A stretch of 64,000 bases of DNA from COE1 sp949066965 (lineage in GTDB: Bacteria; Bacillota; Clostridia; Lachnospirales; Lachnospiraceae): assembly GCA_949066965.1 (NCBI GenBank), contig CARTDA010000002.1, forward strand, positions 1-64,000, given 5' to 3'. The notes under the pieces are model-generated. The model made no database searches, was not told the DNA's origin, and saw nothing but the letters and a program-made list of their open reading frames with translations. Made by a program: the position numbers and the translations under genes. Shown here piece after piece: positions 51,981 through 60,450 of this stretch (position 1 is its first letter; every line of letters begins with the position of its first letter).

Positions 51981-52892
51981 CTAACTGTTTTTTAATGCCG
52001 CATATATCTGCTCAATCTCCTGCCTTGTCGCCAGAAGCTCCGAGAATGCACTCGCGCTTCCTGCCGAAATTCCCATGCGGAATGCATGGCCATAATCCTT
52101 CTTCTCCGTCCATCCTGCAAGGAATCCGGCGACCATGGAATCCCCCGCACCCACTGCGTTGACAAGATTTCCCTCCGGCGCTGCAAGCATATGGACAGCG
52201 CCAAGTGCATCCACAAGGACGGCCCCCTGCCCCGCCATGGAGACCAGCACATTCTGCGCGCCCTTTTCCTGCAGCCTTTTTGCATATGGGACAACCGCTT
52301 CCCGCGTGTCCAGTGTTACCTGAAAGATTTCGCCCAGCTCGTGATTATTTGGCTTGATGAGAAATGGTTTGTACTGTAGTACATTCAGCAGCAAATCCTT
52401 TGTGGCATCCACGACGAACAGGACGCCTTTTGTTTGCAGCCGTGCCAGAATATCGCTGTAAATGGAATCCGGCAGACTTTTCGGGATACTGCCCGCCAGC
52501 ACCAGGACATCATCCGTCTCAAGCCGTTCCAGCTTCTGGTACAGTGCATTCACATGAGCCTGCCCAATCTCAGGCCCCATACCGTTGATTTCCGTGCCGT
52601 CATAATCCTTCAGCTTGACATTGATGCGGGAAAGTCCCCTGTCGATGCGGATAAAGTCGGTGAGCAGTCCCATCCGCTGCACCTCGCGCTCAATCTGTTC
52701 CCCCGTAAATCCCGCGGTAAATCCCAGTGCGGTATTTTCGATGCCCAGATTGCCCAGCACGATAGAAACATTGATTCCCTTGCCGCCGGGGAACATCTGC
52801 TCCCCGGTCGTGCGGTTGGTTCTGCCCATCTCAAAACCATCCATCGATACGATATAATCCAGTGAAGGATTAAAGGTTACTGTATAAATCAT
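51981..52892 (-). CDS. fruK: 1-phosphofructokinase
   Basis: 303 residues of the PfkB ribokinase family. It makes fructose 1,6-bisphosphate from the fructose 1-phosphate delivered by a fructose PTS. The start MIYTVTFNPSLDYIV, the glycine motif MFPGGKGINVSIVLGNLG and the catalytic NAVGAGDSMVAGFLAG are typical of FruK. Its ribosome site (GGAGG) lies inside the end of the preceding mtlA fragment, and the two frames overlap by four bases. The fructose EII gene (fruA), usual in this operon, is missing. Confidence 0.9.
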   Translation of the reverse strand: MIYTVTFNPSLDYIVSMDGFEMGRTNRTTGEQMFPGGKGINVSIVLGNLGIENTALGFTAGFTGEQIEREVQRMGLLTDFIRIDRGLSRINVKLKDYDGTEINGMGPEIGQAHVNALYQKLERLETDDVLVLAGSIPKSLPDSIYSDILARLQTKGVLFVVDATKDLLLNVLQYKPFLIKPNNHELGEIFQVTLDTREAVVPYAKRLQEKGAQNVLVSMAGQGAVLVDALGAVHMLAAPEGNLVNAVGAGDSMVAGFLAGWTEKKDYGHAFRMGISAGSASAFSELLATRQEIEQIYAALKNS

Positions 52893-53110
52893 GCCTGTGT
52901 CCCTCCAAAATGTTCAAACAGCATATCTTCCGCCTTTCCGCCTGCCTCTGCCGCCTGCGCCGTGGCAATCGGCGTAAAGATGCCGTGATTAATCGCATTA
53001 TTCAGAAACAGCACCTTTGCCGGTTCGATAAACACGGCAATCAGGGGCAGCATACCGTTTGCCATCAATATGTTGACCCCGGCGGTCAGTATCGCCTTTC
53101 TGATTTTCAT
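52889..53110 (-). pseudogene. fragment of a mannitol-type PTS EIIC (MtlA)
   Basis: 73 residues. The core PLIAVFIEPAKVLFLNNAIN followed by HGIFTP is the hallmark loop of the mannitol EIIC membrane domain, which is normally about 350 residues with further EIIB and EIIA parts. Both flanks are lost. The short frame has its own ribosome site (AAAGGAA) and promoter and overlaps fruK by four bases, so it is probably still translated and may couple translation of fruK. A remnant of a former PTS transporter gene is the simplest reading. Confidence 0.7.
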
Positions 53111-53127
53111 GTCACACATTTCCTTTC

Positions 53128-53155
53128 ATTTTACCATTTTTCACAGCTTCTTCAA
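53128..53155 (-). promoter_or_regulatory. promoter of the fruK-ptsI cluster
   Basis: On the minus strand TTGAAG (53155-53150), a 16-base spacer and TAAAAT (53133-53128). The leader is very short. TTGAA is repeated about 17 bases upstream and may belong to an operator. Confidence 0.5.
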
Positions 53156-53260
53156 CCATAACTTTTATTTCAACAATTTTCCTTTTATTTGTAAAAGGGA
53201 AACATCCTGTACAATCGAGAGAAAAATTTATCTTATTTCATTTGTACGCCCGTGTGCATA

Positions 53261-53320
53261 AAAAGCGATAGGACAGGAAAACAGTCTGATAACCAGATGT
53301 TTCCTGTCCTATCGCTTTTT
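53261..53320 (-). terminator. terminator of trpS
   Basis: AAAAGCGATAGGACAGGAAA (53261-53280) pairs with a perfect complement at 53300-53319, and T-runs follow on both strands. It is just after the trpS stop and before the fruK cluster promoter. The flank 53247-53262 is the reverse complement of 11841-11856 after tRNA-Ser. Confidence 0.85.
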
Positions 53321-53327
53321 ATAAACC

Positions 53328-54431
53328 TTATTTTTCTCCGTTTGTATACCGTGCGCTCTGTGCGCTGATCAGCTCTGTGTCCTCAAAGTAGTCAATTTTC
53401 ATGGCATGCTTTACCTCCGAAAGGGTCTGGGCCGCCACCTCCCTTGCTGCGTCAGAACCCTTTTTGAGAATATTGTAAATCTCAGGAATGTCCTTCTCAA
53501 ATTCCGCACGGCGTTTCCGAATCGGTTCCAGCTCCTCCTGCACGACATTGTTCAAAAACTTCTTGACCTTGACATCGCCAAGCCCGCCCTTCGTGTAATG
53601 TGCCTTCATCTCGTCAAGATTTGCATAATCCGGACAGTACCGCGCGAAGTGCTCGTCACGCGCAAATGCATCCAGATATGTAAATACCGTATTTCCCTCA
53701 AGATGACCGGGGTCACTTACCTGTAAGTGCAGCGGGTCCGTGTACATACTCATGATTTTTGTGCGCACCTCGTCCGCGCTGTCTGCCAGATAAATACAGT
53801 TACCGAGTGACTTGCTCATCTTCGCCTTTCCGTCTGTCCCCGGAAGCCGCTTGCATGCTTCTGCTTCCGGTATCAGCGCCTTTGGCTCCACCAGAACGGG
53901 ATTATCCGGCGCATATACGGCGTTAAACTTATGCACAATTTCCTTGGTCTGCTCTATCATCGGAAGCTGGTCCTCCCCTACGGGAACCACGTTTGCCTTG
54001 CAGAACGTGATATCTGCCGCCTGGCTGATTGGATAGGTATAGAATCCAACCGGAATGCTCGCCTCGAAGTTCCGAAGCTGTATCTCGCTTTTGACCGTCG
54101 GATTTCGCTGAAGCCGCGCAACCGTAACCAGGTTCATGTAGTAGAATGTAAGCTCCGTCAGCTCTGATATCTGGGACTGGATAAAGAGTGTGGATTTGGC
54201 GGGATCAAGTCCCGCAGACAGATAGTCCAGCGCCACCTCGATGACATTCTGCCTGACCTTCTCGGGATTGTCAATATTGTCCGTGAGCGCCTGGGCATCT
54301 GCCACCATGATATATATCTTGTCATACTCCCCGGAATTCTGCAGTTCCACCCTTCTTCTGAGCGACCCTACATAATGGCCGATGTGCAGTCTTCCCGTCG
54401 GTCTGTCACCTGTTAAAATTATCTTACTCAT
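53328..54431 (-). CDS. trpS: tryptophan-tRNA ligase
   Basis: 367 residues, class I aminoacyl-tRNA synthetase. The HIGH motif is in GDRPTGRLHIGHYVGSL and the KMSKS loop is in DGKAKMSKSLGNCI. An N-terminal start of the ILTGDRPTG type and a length over 330 residues match the clostridial form. Only 41 bases separate it from the gene before, so there is no room for a T-box leader directly in front. Confidence 0.95.
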   Translation of the reverse strand: MSKIILTGDRPTGRLHIGHYVGSLRRRVELQNSGEYDKIYIMVADAQALTDNIDNPEKVRQNVIEVALDYLSAGLDPAKSTLFIQSQISELTELTFYYMNLVTVARLQRNPTVKSEIQLRNFEASIPVGFYTYPISQAADITFCKANVVPVGEDQLPMIEQTKEIVHKFNAVYAPDNPVLVEPKALIPEAEACKRLPGTDGKAKMSKSLGNCIYLADSADEVRTKIMSMYTDPLHLQVSDPGHLEGNTVFTYLDAFARDEHFARYCPDYANLDEMKAHYTKGGLGDVKVKKFLNNVVQEELEPIRKRRAEFEKDIPEIYNILKKGSDAAREVAAQTLSEVKHAMKIDYFEDTELISAQSARYTNGEK

Positions 54432-54472
54432 CTATGCTATTCCCCATTTCCATCTTAATTTTTCGCACAGCG

Positions 54473-57400
54473 CTACAGACTGCCATGCTGGTTTGCCGTC
54501 TCAAGATCCTTATAACCGTAAAACCGCACTGTATTTTTCATAATCTCATATGTCACATTTTTGCCGTTCTGTGCAAACTCGACTATATAACGGCCATACA
54601 TCTCCAGCATCCTGTCAGAGTACGTACCAAGCTCGCCCCTCAGATAGGTCTCATATGATGTATCATATGGCAAATCCTCCGATGTGTGTATGGCGCGGGC
54701 ATTGCCTGCAAGGTTCGGGTACGCTGTGGCAAACTCCTCCATCCATTTTACCTGAAATCCGATAATCTGCTCCATGACCGTCTTCTTGTCCTCCGATACT
54801 GGCGGGAGCTTGTCCGCAAAACGTGCATACGCGTCCGGTGCCGTGGATTCCATCATGCGGGCGTATTTCTCCTGTATCATATTCCTGCCGTTTTCATAGT
54901 TTGTCTTAAATTCATACAGATACTGAAGCAGCATGTCCTCTGTCCATGTCATATATTGGCTCATGCGCATGATTTTGAATGTCGGCCAGTTATTCTGGCA
55001 GCTTGCCCTTCCGCCCTCGTTCTGCACCTTGTCAAACGCCTCGAACTCTGCTTTTGCTATGGAAAGCGAAAGCGCTGTTATAATCGGCGTATCGGCGACA
55101 ATGGCAGTCAGCAGGGCATCACTCTTGGCCGTCAGTTCCTTCGTGGATGCATCCAGATAGACGTCGCACGCGCCAATCATATTCTGGCGCTCAAGCTCAT
55201 TTGCAAAAATAACGGCAAGCGACTCGATTGCCACAGTGAGTTCTGCCGCATGCGCATCATCCATGGGAAGCAGGCATACTTTTTCCACAAGCTCGGATAC
55301 CTGCATGCGTTTTCCGTCTTCGCCGGTGACTGACATCGCCGGATTCCTGGGCATCCCCTTAAAGAGCCATTTGTCATGCGGCGCATACGTTTTATTGAGC
55401 AGATAGTAAAGCTTCATCGCCTGTCTCGCACACTCAGCCTTGGCAAGCTCTGCCGCCACGAGCTGTCCGCGTCCGCGCATACGCGGAAGATTATACTGGC
55501 CGCTCTGCGAAAACAGTGCACAGGTCTGTGCAATTTTCCGGTACCACACAGCCTTGGGATAATATGCCTTCAATTTGTCGCGGTACCGCGTAAATATCCC
55601 TTCATCATCCCGGAAAACAGCGCCGTTGACGGCCGCGGCAAGCGCATAATCATGTACCGCCAGCCAGCTTTTTATGGTTGCAAGGCTCTCTTTTCCCAGC
55701 GTGTCATTCCCGCTCCCCTGCATCAAAGCGCCTATCAAATCATATCCCAGCGTACTCTTGTAAAAGTCTTCGATGACCATAACGCCGCTGCGGTCCCTGC
55801 CGTGGAATGTCTCTATGCGTTCTACGCCCATGAAACTCCTCGGAAGCCTCTCATATGCCGCCTGTAGTTCCTCGCCAATTTCACCGTATACCTTTTTGGT
55901 TACCCACATGACAAAGCGCGGTCCAAAGTCATGATCCCGCGACTGGATATCATCAAAGCCAAAGCAGTCCGACCCCTTCCCGACAAGCCCGACCGCAATG
56001 AGGTGCTCATATGCCTGAAATTTTTCGGCAATCATCGGTTTTCCGTACTCCTCATAATAACGCCTGCACAATTCAAGCCCTGTGATTTCCGGTGTACTTT
56101 CCGGGACGGCAGCTGCTTCTCCAGTCTCTGATTTGTTCTCCGTTCCAGCCTGAATACCTGTCGTATCTGCCGCCCCTTCCTCTTTTGCCTTGGTGGAAGG
56201 CTCCTCCGAATGCGGTGTTTCCACTGCTGACTCTTCCCTTATTTCCGGAACGGACTCCTCCGAATCTGGCATTTCAGCTGCTGACTCTTCCCTTATCTCC
56301 AGGACGGACTCCTCCAAATCTGGCATTTCAGCTGCTGACTCTTCCCTTATCTCCGGGACGGACTCCTCCGAATCTGGCATTTCCACTGCTGACTCTTGCC
56401 TTATCTCCGGGACGGACTCCTCCGAATCTGGCATTTCAGCTGCTGACTCTTCCCTTATCTCCGGATTTTCCGAGGGTGTCAGTTCCTCGGCAGCTTCTCC
56501 AGCCGCATCTGCTGTAACAGACTCCTCCAAATATGCAGCTTTTTCCACTGCCTCCGCAGCAGGCATGTCATTCGCCGATGTACCATCCGCTGTTTCCTCA
56601 CCTGTCCCTGCAGCCGAATCCTCAAAAGAATCCTCCGTATACTCAAGATTCCGCAGTGCCTCTGCCTCTTCTTTTGCATCTGCTGCCTCGCGGATTTTGC
56701 GTTTTATAATTTTAATGTTCTCGCTGAGTCTCTCATACTGAATATTTTCACTTCCAAGATACTTCGCCACACAGTCCCTTGCCTTTTCCATGACGCCAAG
56801 TGCGTTCTCGTAATCCTTATCCATATAATAAAGGCTGCCCAGCGCAGACAATGCCGCACTGTAATGCGAATCGTCCACGCCAATTTCCTCGAAAATGCGG
56901 ATTGCCTCCTCTGCCCGCGCCTTCGCCTCTTCATCCTGCTCAAGCTCTATGCACGTGTTGGCAAGGTTTGCCTGCGTGACAGCAACCTCAAACTGCTTAT
57001 CCTCTTTATGATTCACGATACACAGCGCATTCACAAGCTGCTCCTTTGCCGCCGCAAAGTCCCCCATCTCCTGGTAAAGCAGGCTCAGGTTATTGTAAAA
57101 GCTGGCAAAATACATATCGTCCTCGTTGAGCAGCGCCTCATAGACCGGGCGCACCTGGTTGTAAAATGCGAGGGAATCCTGGAGACGCCCTGCCGCGCGG
57201 TATGCATTTGCAATATTTAACAGCGTTGTCGCGTAGGGAATCGAATTCTGAATCCCCATCTCGTCCATAAGCGCCAGCGCTTTCTGGCAGTTTTCGACCG
57301 AAAGCTCATACTGCCCGGTTTCCCTGTAAAAACCAATGGTCTCATTGTAGAGGTTCAGCACGATATCCTGTGCGCCTTCTTCCAGTGCCTGCGCAATATG

Positions 57401-57484
57401 TGATTCCAGAAATTGTGGTATTTCATTTATTTTTTCCTGTGCAAAAAGCTCGTCAAGCTCACTCGTTACCTGATTTATGTCCAT
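54473..57484 (-). CDS. TPR - acidic repeat - DUF4037 - DUF4125 multidomain protein
   Basis: 1003 residues, soluble. Residues 1-270 are tetratricopeptide repeats (ATTLLNIANAYRAAGRLQDS, ASFYNNLSLLYQEMGDFAAA, SALGSLYYMDKDYENALGVM). A Glu/Ser-rich linker of about 190 residues includes 18-residue repeats (PEIREESAAEMPDSEESV). Then comes a DUF4037-type domain whose motif GKGSDCFGFDDIQSRDHDFG resembles a nucleotidyltransferase core, and a C-terminal DUF4125 domain with NNWPTFKIMRMSQYMTWTED. No membrane segment is seen. The reaction and target are unknown; the TPR part suggests protein partners. Confidence 0.8.
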   Translation of the reverse strand: MDINQVTSELDELFAQEKINEIPQFLESHIAQALEEGAQDIVLNLYNETIGFYRETGQYELSVENCQKALALMDEMGIQNSIPYATTLLNIANAYRAAGRLQDSLAFYNQVRPVYEALLNEDDMYFASFYNNLSLLYQEMGDFAAAKEQLVNALCIVNHKEDKQFEVAVTQANLANTCIELEQDEEAKARAEEAIRIFEEIGVDDSHYSAALSALGSLYYMDKDYENALGVMEKARDCVAKYLGSENIQYERLSENIKIIKRKIREAADAKEEAEALRNLEYTEDSFEDSAAGTGEETADGTSANDMPAAEAVEKAAYLEESVTADAAGEAAEELTPSENPEIREESAAEMPDSEESVPEIRQESAVEMPDSEESVPEIREESAAEMPDLEESVLEIREESAAEMPDSEESVPEIREESAVETPHSEEPSTKAKEEGAADTTGIQAGTENKSETGEAAAVPESTPEITGLELCRRYYEEYGKPMIAEKFQAYEHLIAVGLVGKGSDCFGFDDIQSRDHDFGPRFVMWVTKKVYGEIGEELQAAYERLPRSFMGVERIETFHGRDRSGVMVIEDFYKSTLGYDLIGALMQGSGNDTLGKESLATIKSWLAVHDYALAAAVNGAVFRDDEGIFTRYRDKLKAYYPKAVWYRKIAQTCALFSQSGQYNLPRMRGRGQLVAAELAKAECARQAMKLYYLLNKTYAPHDKWLFKGMPRNPAMSVTGEDGKRMQVSELVEKVCLLPMDDAHAAELTVAIESLAVIFANELERQNMIGACDVYLDASTKELTAKSDALLTAIVADTPIITALSLSIAKAEFEAFDKVQNEGGRASCQNNWPTFKIMRMSQYMTWTEDMLLQYLYEFKTNYENGRNMIQEKYARMMESTAPDAYARFADKLPPVSEDKKTVMEQIIGFQVKWMEEFATAYPNLAGNARAIHTSEDLPYDTSYETYLRGELGTYSDRMLEMYGRYIVEFAQNGKNVTYEIMKNTVRFYGYKDLETANQHGSL
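56221..56470 (-). repeat. 54-bp in-frame tandem repeat, nearly five copies
   Basis: Each unit encodes PEIREESAAEMPDSEESV with small changes (for example PDLEESVLEIREES). Copies are almost identical at the DNA level, which suggests recent duplication and likely copy-number variation between strains. It lies in the linker between TPR and DUF4037 parts. Confidence 0.85.
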
Positions 57485-57525
57485 ACTAATCCCCCATGCC
57501 GCCTTGGGCGGCTCAAATAGATATA

Positions 57526-57549
57526 AAAAACGCTGCCTTTTGCGTTTTT
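57526..57549 (-). terminator. terminator after the methyltransferase gene
   Basis: AAAAACGC (57526-57533) pairs with GCGTTTTT (57542-57549), and on the minus strand the T-run continues (TTTTTTAT). Confidence 0.6.
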
Positions 57550-57552
57550 CCT

Positions 57553-57642
57553 GTGTGAAATTTTAATACTTCTTAGGTAGCGCCTTTTGCTGCCTTAGAA
57601 GTATTTTTCACACCAATCTCCATGATTCCGTTTTGCGGAATC
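57553..57642. other. two further hairpins in the same gap
   Basis: A long stem GTGTGAAA...ATACTTCT / AGAAGTATTTTTCACAC spans 57553-57613 with inner AGGTAGC/GCTGCCT, and GATTCCG/CGGAATC spans 57624-57642. With the terminator at 57526 this makes three stems in 120 bases, more than termination needs. Confidence 0.55.
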
Positions 57643-57647
57643 CCAAA

Positions 57648-58484
57648 TCAATGCAGATGTTTCCTTAAAATATCAACCGTATGCGCCCCCGCCCCAATCA
57701 AGTCAGACCGCTCACAGACTGCCATCTGATACCGGACAAACGCCTCAAACTCCTGGTCATCCAGCTGGTTTAAAAATGGTCTCATATAGTTTGCCGGTCC
57801 GTCAGGCGATATGATTTTGATGCGCGCAAGCCCCACGGACTGATTCAGGGCATCGATGTCCTCCAGGCGCATATAGTCATAAATTTTGTCGGGCGATGAT
57901 ATCGTCTTGAAATCCTCGGTAAAACGCCCCTGTGCAATGCATTCAAGAATATGCCTTTCCTTAACCCCATACGTAATGACACCATATTCATTCATGCAGT
58001 ATGCCACCAGAATCACACCGCCCGGCCTTGTCACGCGCGCCGCCTCGGCAAGCGCCTTTCTTTTGTCGTCAAATCCAAACAGGTGGTACATTGGTCCGAA
58101 CAGAAGCGTCACATCAAAGCTGTCGTCCTCAAGCCTCTTTAAATGCATCGCATTCCCCTGCATTGCCTTGACACCAGCCGCCTTTTTTTTCAATATCCCC
58201 AGATTATGCCTTACAAGCTCCACTGCCGTGACATCATAGCCTTCCTCCGCAAGCGCCACACTGTAGCGTCCTGTTCCTGCGCCGATATCAAGGAGCTTTA
58301 CCATTCCTTTTATAGCGGTTTCCTCACCGTCGGCAAAAACAGCCTCACGTCTCTTCCCCGCCACTGCCTCATCAAGGTACGCGTGGATATATTTCATTGA
58401 CACGCGGTACTCCACCTGCCCATGCCGGGAATTCAGACGCTTTTCCTCATTAAATTTATTGTAATATTCTTCCAGCTCTGTCAT
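57648..58484 (-). CDS. class I SAM-dependent methyltransferase
   Basis: 278 residues. SAM-binding motif VKLLDIGAGTGRYSVALAEE, acidic residue in VTAVELV, and motif IV LLFGPMYHLFGFDDK, similar to small-molecule methyltransferases of the Methyltransf_11/25 type. The substrate cannot be told. Start ATG at 58484 is one base after the end of the yczE remnant, so it belongs to the clpX-htrA-glmS transcript and is followed by a terminator. Confidence 0.85.
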   Translation of the reverse strand: MTELEEYYNKFNEEKRLNSRHGQVEYRVSMKYIHAYLDEAVAGKRREAVFADGEETAIKGMVKLLDIGAGTGRYSVALAEEGYDVTAVELVRHNLGILKKKAAGVKAMQGNAMHLKRLEDDSFDVTLLFGPMYHLFGFDDKRKALAEAARVTRPGGVILVAYCMNEYGVITYGVKERHILECIAQGRFTEDFKTISSPDKIYDYMRLEDIDALNQSVGLARIKIISPDGPANYMRPFLNQLDDQEFEAFVRYQMAVCERSDLIGAGAHTVDILRKHLH

Positions 58485-58818
58485 TTATATAATAACGACC
58501 TCCAGTTTTTTCTGTACCCATGTGATAATCGGTCCTAGGAAAAAGGCGACAAGAACCGTAACAATCCCGACATCCCCGCCAAGCAGAAAGCCTGCAGCCA
58601 TAAAGCTGATGTACCAAATCATGCGCACAGCCTTGAAAGAAATCTTTTTCACATGTCCGGAGATAATAAACGGAAGCGCGTCGTATGGCGATGAACCAAG
58701 CCCTGCACACATATATGCCGCAGCCCGCAGCAGAAAGACACAACAGCACCATTACCATCCGGTTTTGAAACTTCGGCGGACGTGCAAAGCACTTCATATC
58801 CTTGAGATTAAAACTCAT
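58485..58818 (-). pseudogene. yczE-like membrane protein gene with internal deletion and frameshift
   Basis: A frame starts ATG at 58818 after GGAGGAG and reads MSFNLKDMKCFARPPKFQNR and a membrane segment. It is then out of frame with the remaining part, CAGLGSSPYDALPFIISGHV to FLLGGDVGIVTVLVAFFLGP, which is the second half of a YczE/BCR-type protein. About 100 residues between the halves are missing. The start overlaps the clpX stop by 11 bases. The downstream part has an in-frame ATG at 58712 but no good ribosome site. Confidence 0.65.
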
Positions 58819-60418
58819 AAAAATTGTGCTCCTCCACCTTCTCAGGCTCACTCCTGACAGTTTTTTCCTCAGCGTTTTCCTCTGTCGCCGGCTTTGCGTG
58901 CACATGGTCTGTCCGGATGTCAATGACTGGTCCGCCAGTGCCATTGATATAATCGCCCGTGATTGTGACTTCGCCGATATTGTCGTCCTTTGGAATCTCG
59001 TACATGATATCCAGCATAAAATCCTCGATGATTGCGCGCAGCGCACGTGCACCCGTATCACGCTCCATCGCCTTTTCGGCAATGGCTTCCAGTGCACTGT
59101 CATCAAAGTTGAGTTTCACCTCGTCAAGCTCAAGAAGCTTCTGATACTGCTTGAGAATTGCATTCTTGGGCTCCTTTAAAATCTTGATGTAGCTCTCCTT
59201 TGTCAGGCTGTCCATCGGGCAGATAATCGGAAGACGCCCGATAAACTCCGGAATCATGCCAAATTTCTTGATATCCTCAACGGTTACCTTTTTCAGGATG
59301 TTTTTCTCCTTGTCGAAAGCATCCTTTAATTCCGCATTAAACCCGATGGAGGACTGCTTGGTCAGTCTCTGCTTGATAATCTCCTCCAGATCCGGAAACG
59401 CCCCGCCGCAGATAAACAAGATATTCCTTGTGTTGATTGTTGTCAGCGGAACCATCGCATTTTTGCTGTTCGCCCCGACAGGCACTTCCACGTCCGAGCC
59501 CTCCAGTAGCTTCAGCATCCCCTGCTGCACCGACTCACCGCTCACGTCGCGCGATGTCGTGTTCTTCTTCTTGGCAATCTTGTCAATCTCATCGATAAAC
59601 ACAATTCCCTGCTCTGCCTTTTCCACATCATTGTCAGCCGCCGCCAGAAGCTTTGAAATCACGGACTCAATATCATCCCCGATATACCCTGCCTCAGTCA
59701 GCGATGTGGCGTCCGCTATGGCAAGCGGCACGTCAAGAAGCCGCGCCAGCGTCTTGACCATATACGTCTTGCCGCACCCTGTCGGTCCAAGCAGCAGGAT
59801 ATTGGATTTCTCGATTTCAATATCATCCATCGTCCCAGTCGTCACACGCTTGTAATGATTGTAGACGGCAACCGATATCACTTTCTTGGCATAATCCTGC
59901 CCGACCACAAAATCGTCAAGCTGTGCCTTAATTTTGTGGGGTGCCGGCAGATGGTTGATGTTAAACACTGCCTTGTCCTTCTTTTCCTTCGGCTTTTTCT
60001 TCTTGAGCTTCTGGCGATTGGGAATTCCCCCGTCTCCCTGTAAGTCTGCAATGTTGACAAAGCTAATATTCGGAAAATGTTTCCTGCCGTCCTTGCCATT
60101 GTCCTTGTCAAAATTAAAATTTGTATTGTTCAGCATTCCCTGGTAGTCAAACTGGCTGACCGTATCCATTGTCTTATGCATACAGTCGGAACATACGGAG
60201 ATATGGTTGGGCAGCTTGAACATTTTTCCGGTTTTGCTCTCCGGGCGCCTGCATATGAAGCACACATCCTCATACTCGCTTTCCTTCTCCTCATCCAATC
60301 CGTCCACAGTTGCCTTATCCTTTTTCTTCGTATCCTTTTCGTCCTCCGTGCCAGATCCCTCATCCGCCACATCCACGATTTCCATATCCTCATTATTGTC
60401 TAAAAAATTATCTAACAT
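58808..60418 (-). CDS. ClpX-like AAA+ unfoldase with extended acidic N-terminus
   Basis: 536 residues, against about 420 for ordinary ClpX. Residues 1-50 are acidic. A four-cysteine zinc finger (C53, C56, C76, C79) follows, then about 70 extra residues with a Lys-rich stretch, and the AAA+ module: Walker A GPTGCGKT (211-218), Walker B GIVFIDEIDKIAKK. The IGF-type loop that docks on ClpP is not evident (a KQSSIGF sequence occurs at a plausible place). It may be a paralogue with its own adaptor rather than the main ClpX. GGAGG precedes the ATG. It follows htrA by 32 bases. Confidence 0.87.
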   Translation of the reverse strand: MLDNFLDNNEDMEIVDVADEGSGTEDEKDTKKKDKATVDGLDEEKESEYEDVCFICRRPESKTGKMFKLPNHISVCSDCMHKTMDTVSQFDYQGMLNNTNFNFDKDNGKDGRKHFPNISFVNIADLQGDGGIPNRQKLKKKKPKEKKDKAVFNINHLPAPHKIKAQLDDFVVGQDYAKKVISVAVYNHYKRVTTGTMDDIEIEKSNILLLGPTGCGKTYMVKTLARLLDVPLAIADATSLTEAGYIGDDIESVISKLLAAADNDVEKAEQGIVFIDEIDKIAKKKNTTSRDVSGESVQQGMLKLLEGSDVEVPVGANSKNAMVPLTTINTRNILFICGGAFPDLEEIIKQRLTKQSSIGFNAELKDAFDKEKNILKKVTVEDIKKFGMIPEFIGRLPIICPMDSLTKESYIKILKEPKNAILKQYQKLLELDEVKLNFDDSALEAIAEKAMERDTGARALRAIIEDFMLDIMYEIPKDDNIGEVTITGDYINGTGGPVIDIRTDHVHAKPATEENAEEKTVRSEPEKVEEHNFYEF

Positions 60419-60450
60419 GATGTCCTCCGTTTGCTGTAATCTTGTCCGCC

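Noticed and set aside
54432..54472. T-box leader for trpS
   Set aside because: Only 41 bases separate trpS from the next gene, too few for a T-box, and no such structure is visible further upstream next to a promoter.
56221..56470. CRISPR or satellite array
   Set aside because: Head-to-tail 54-base in-frame repeats without spacers, within a long coding frame.
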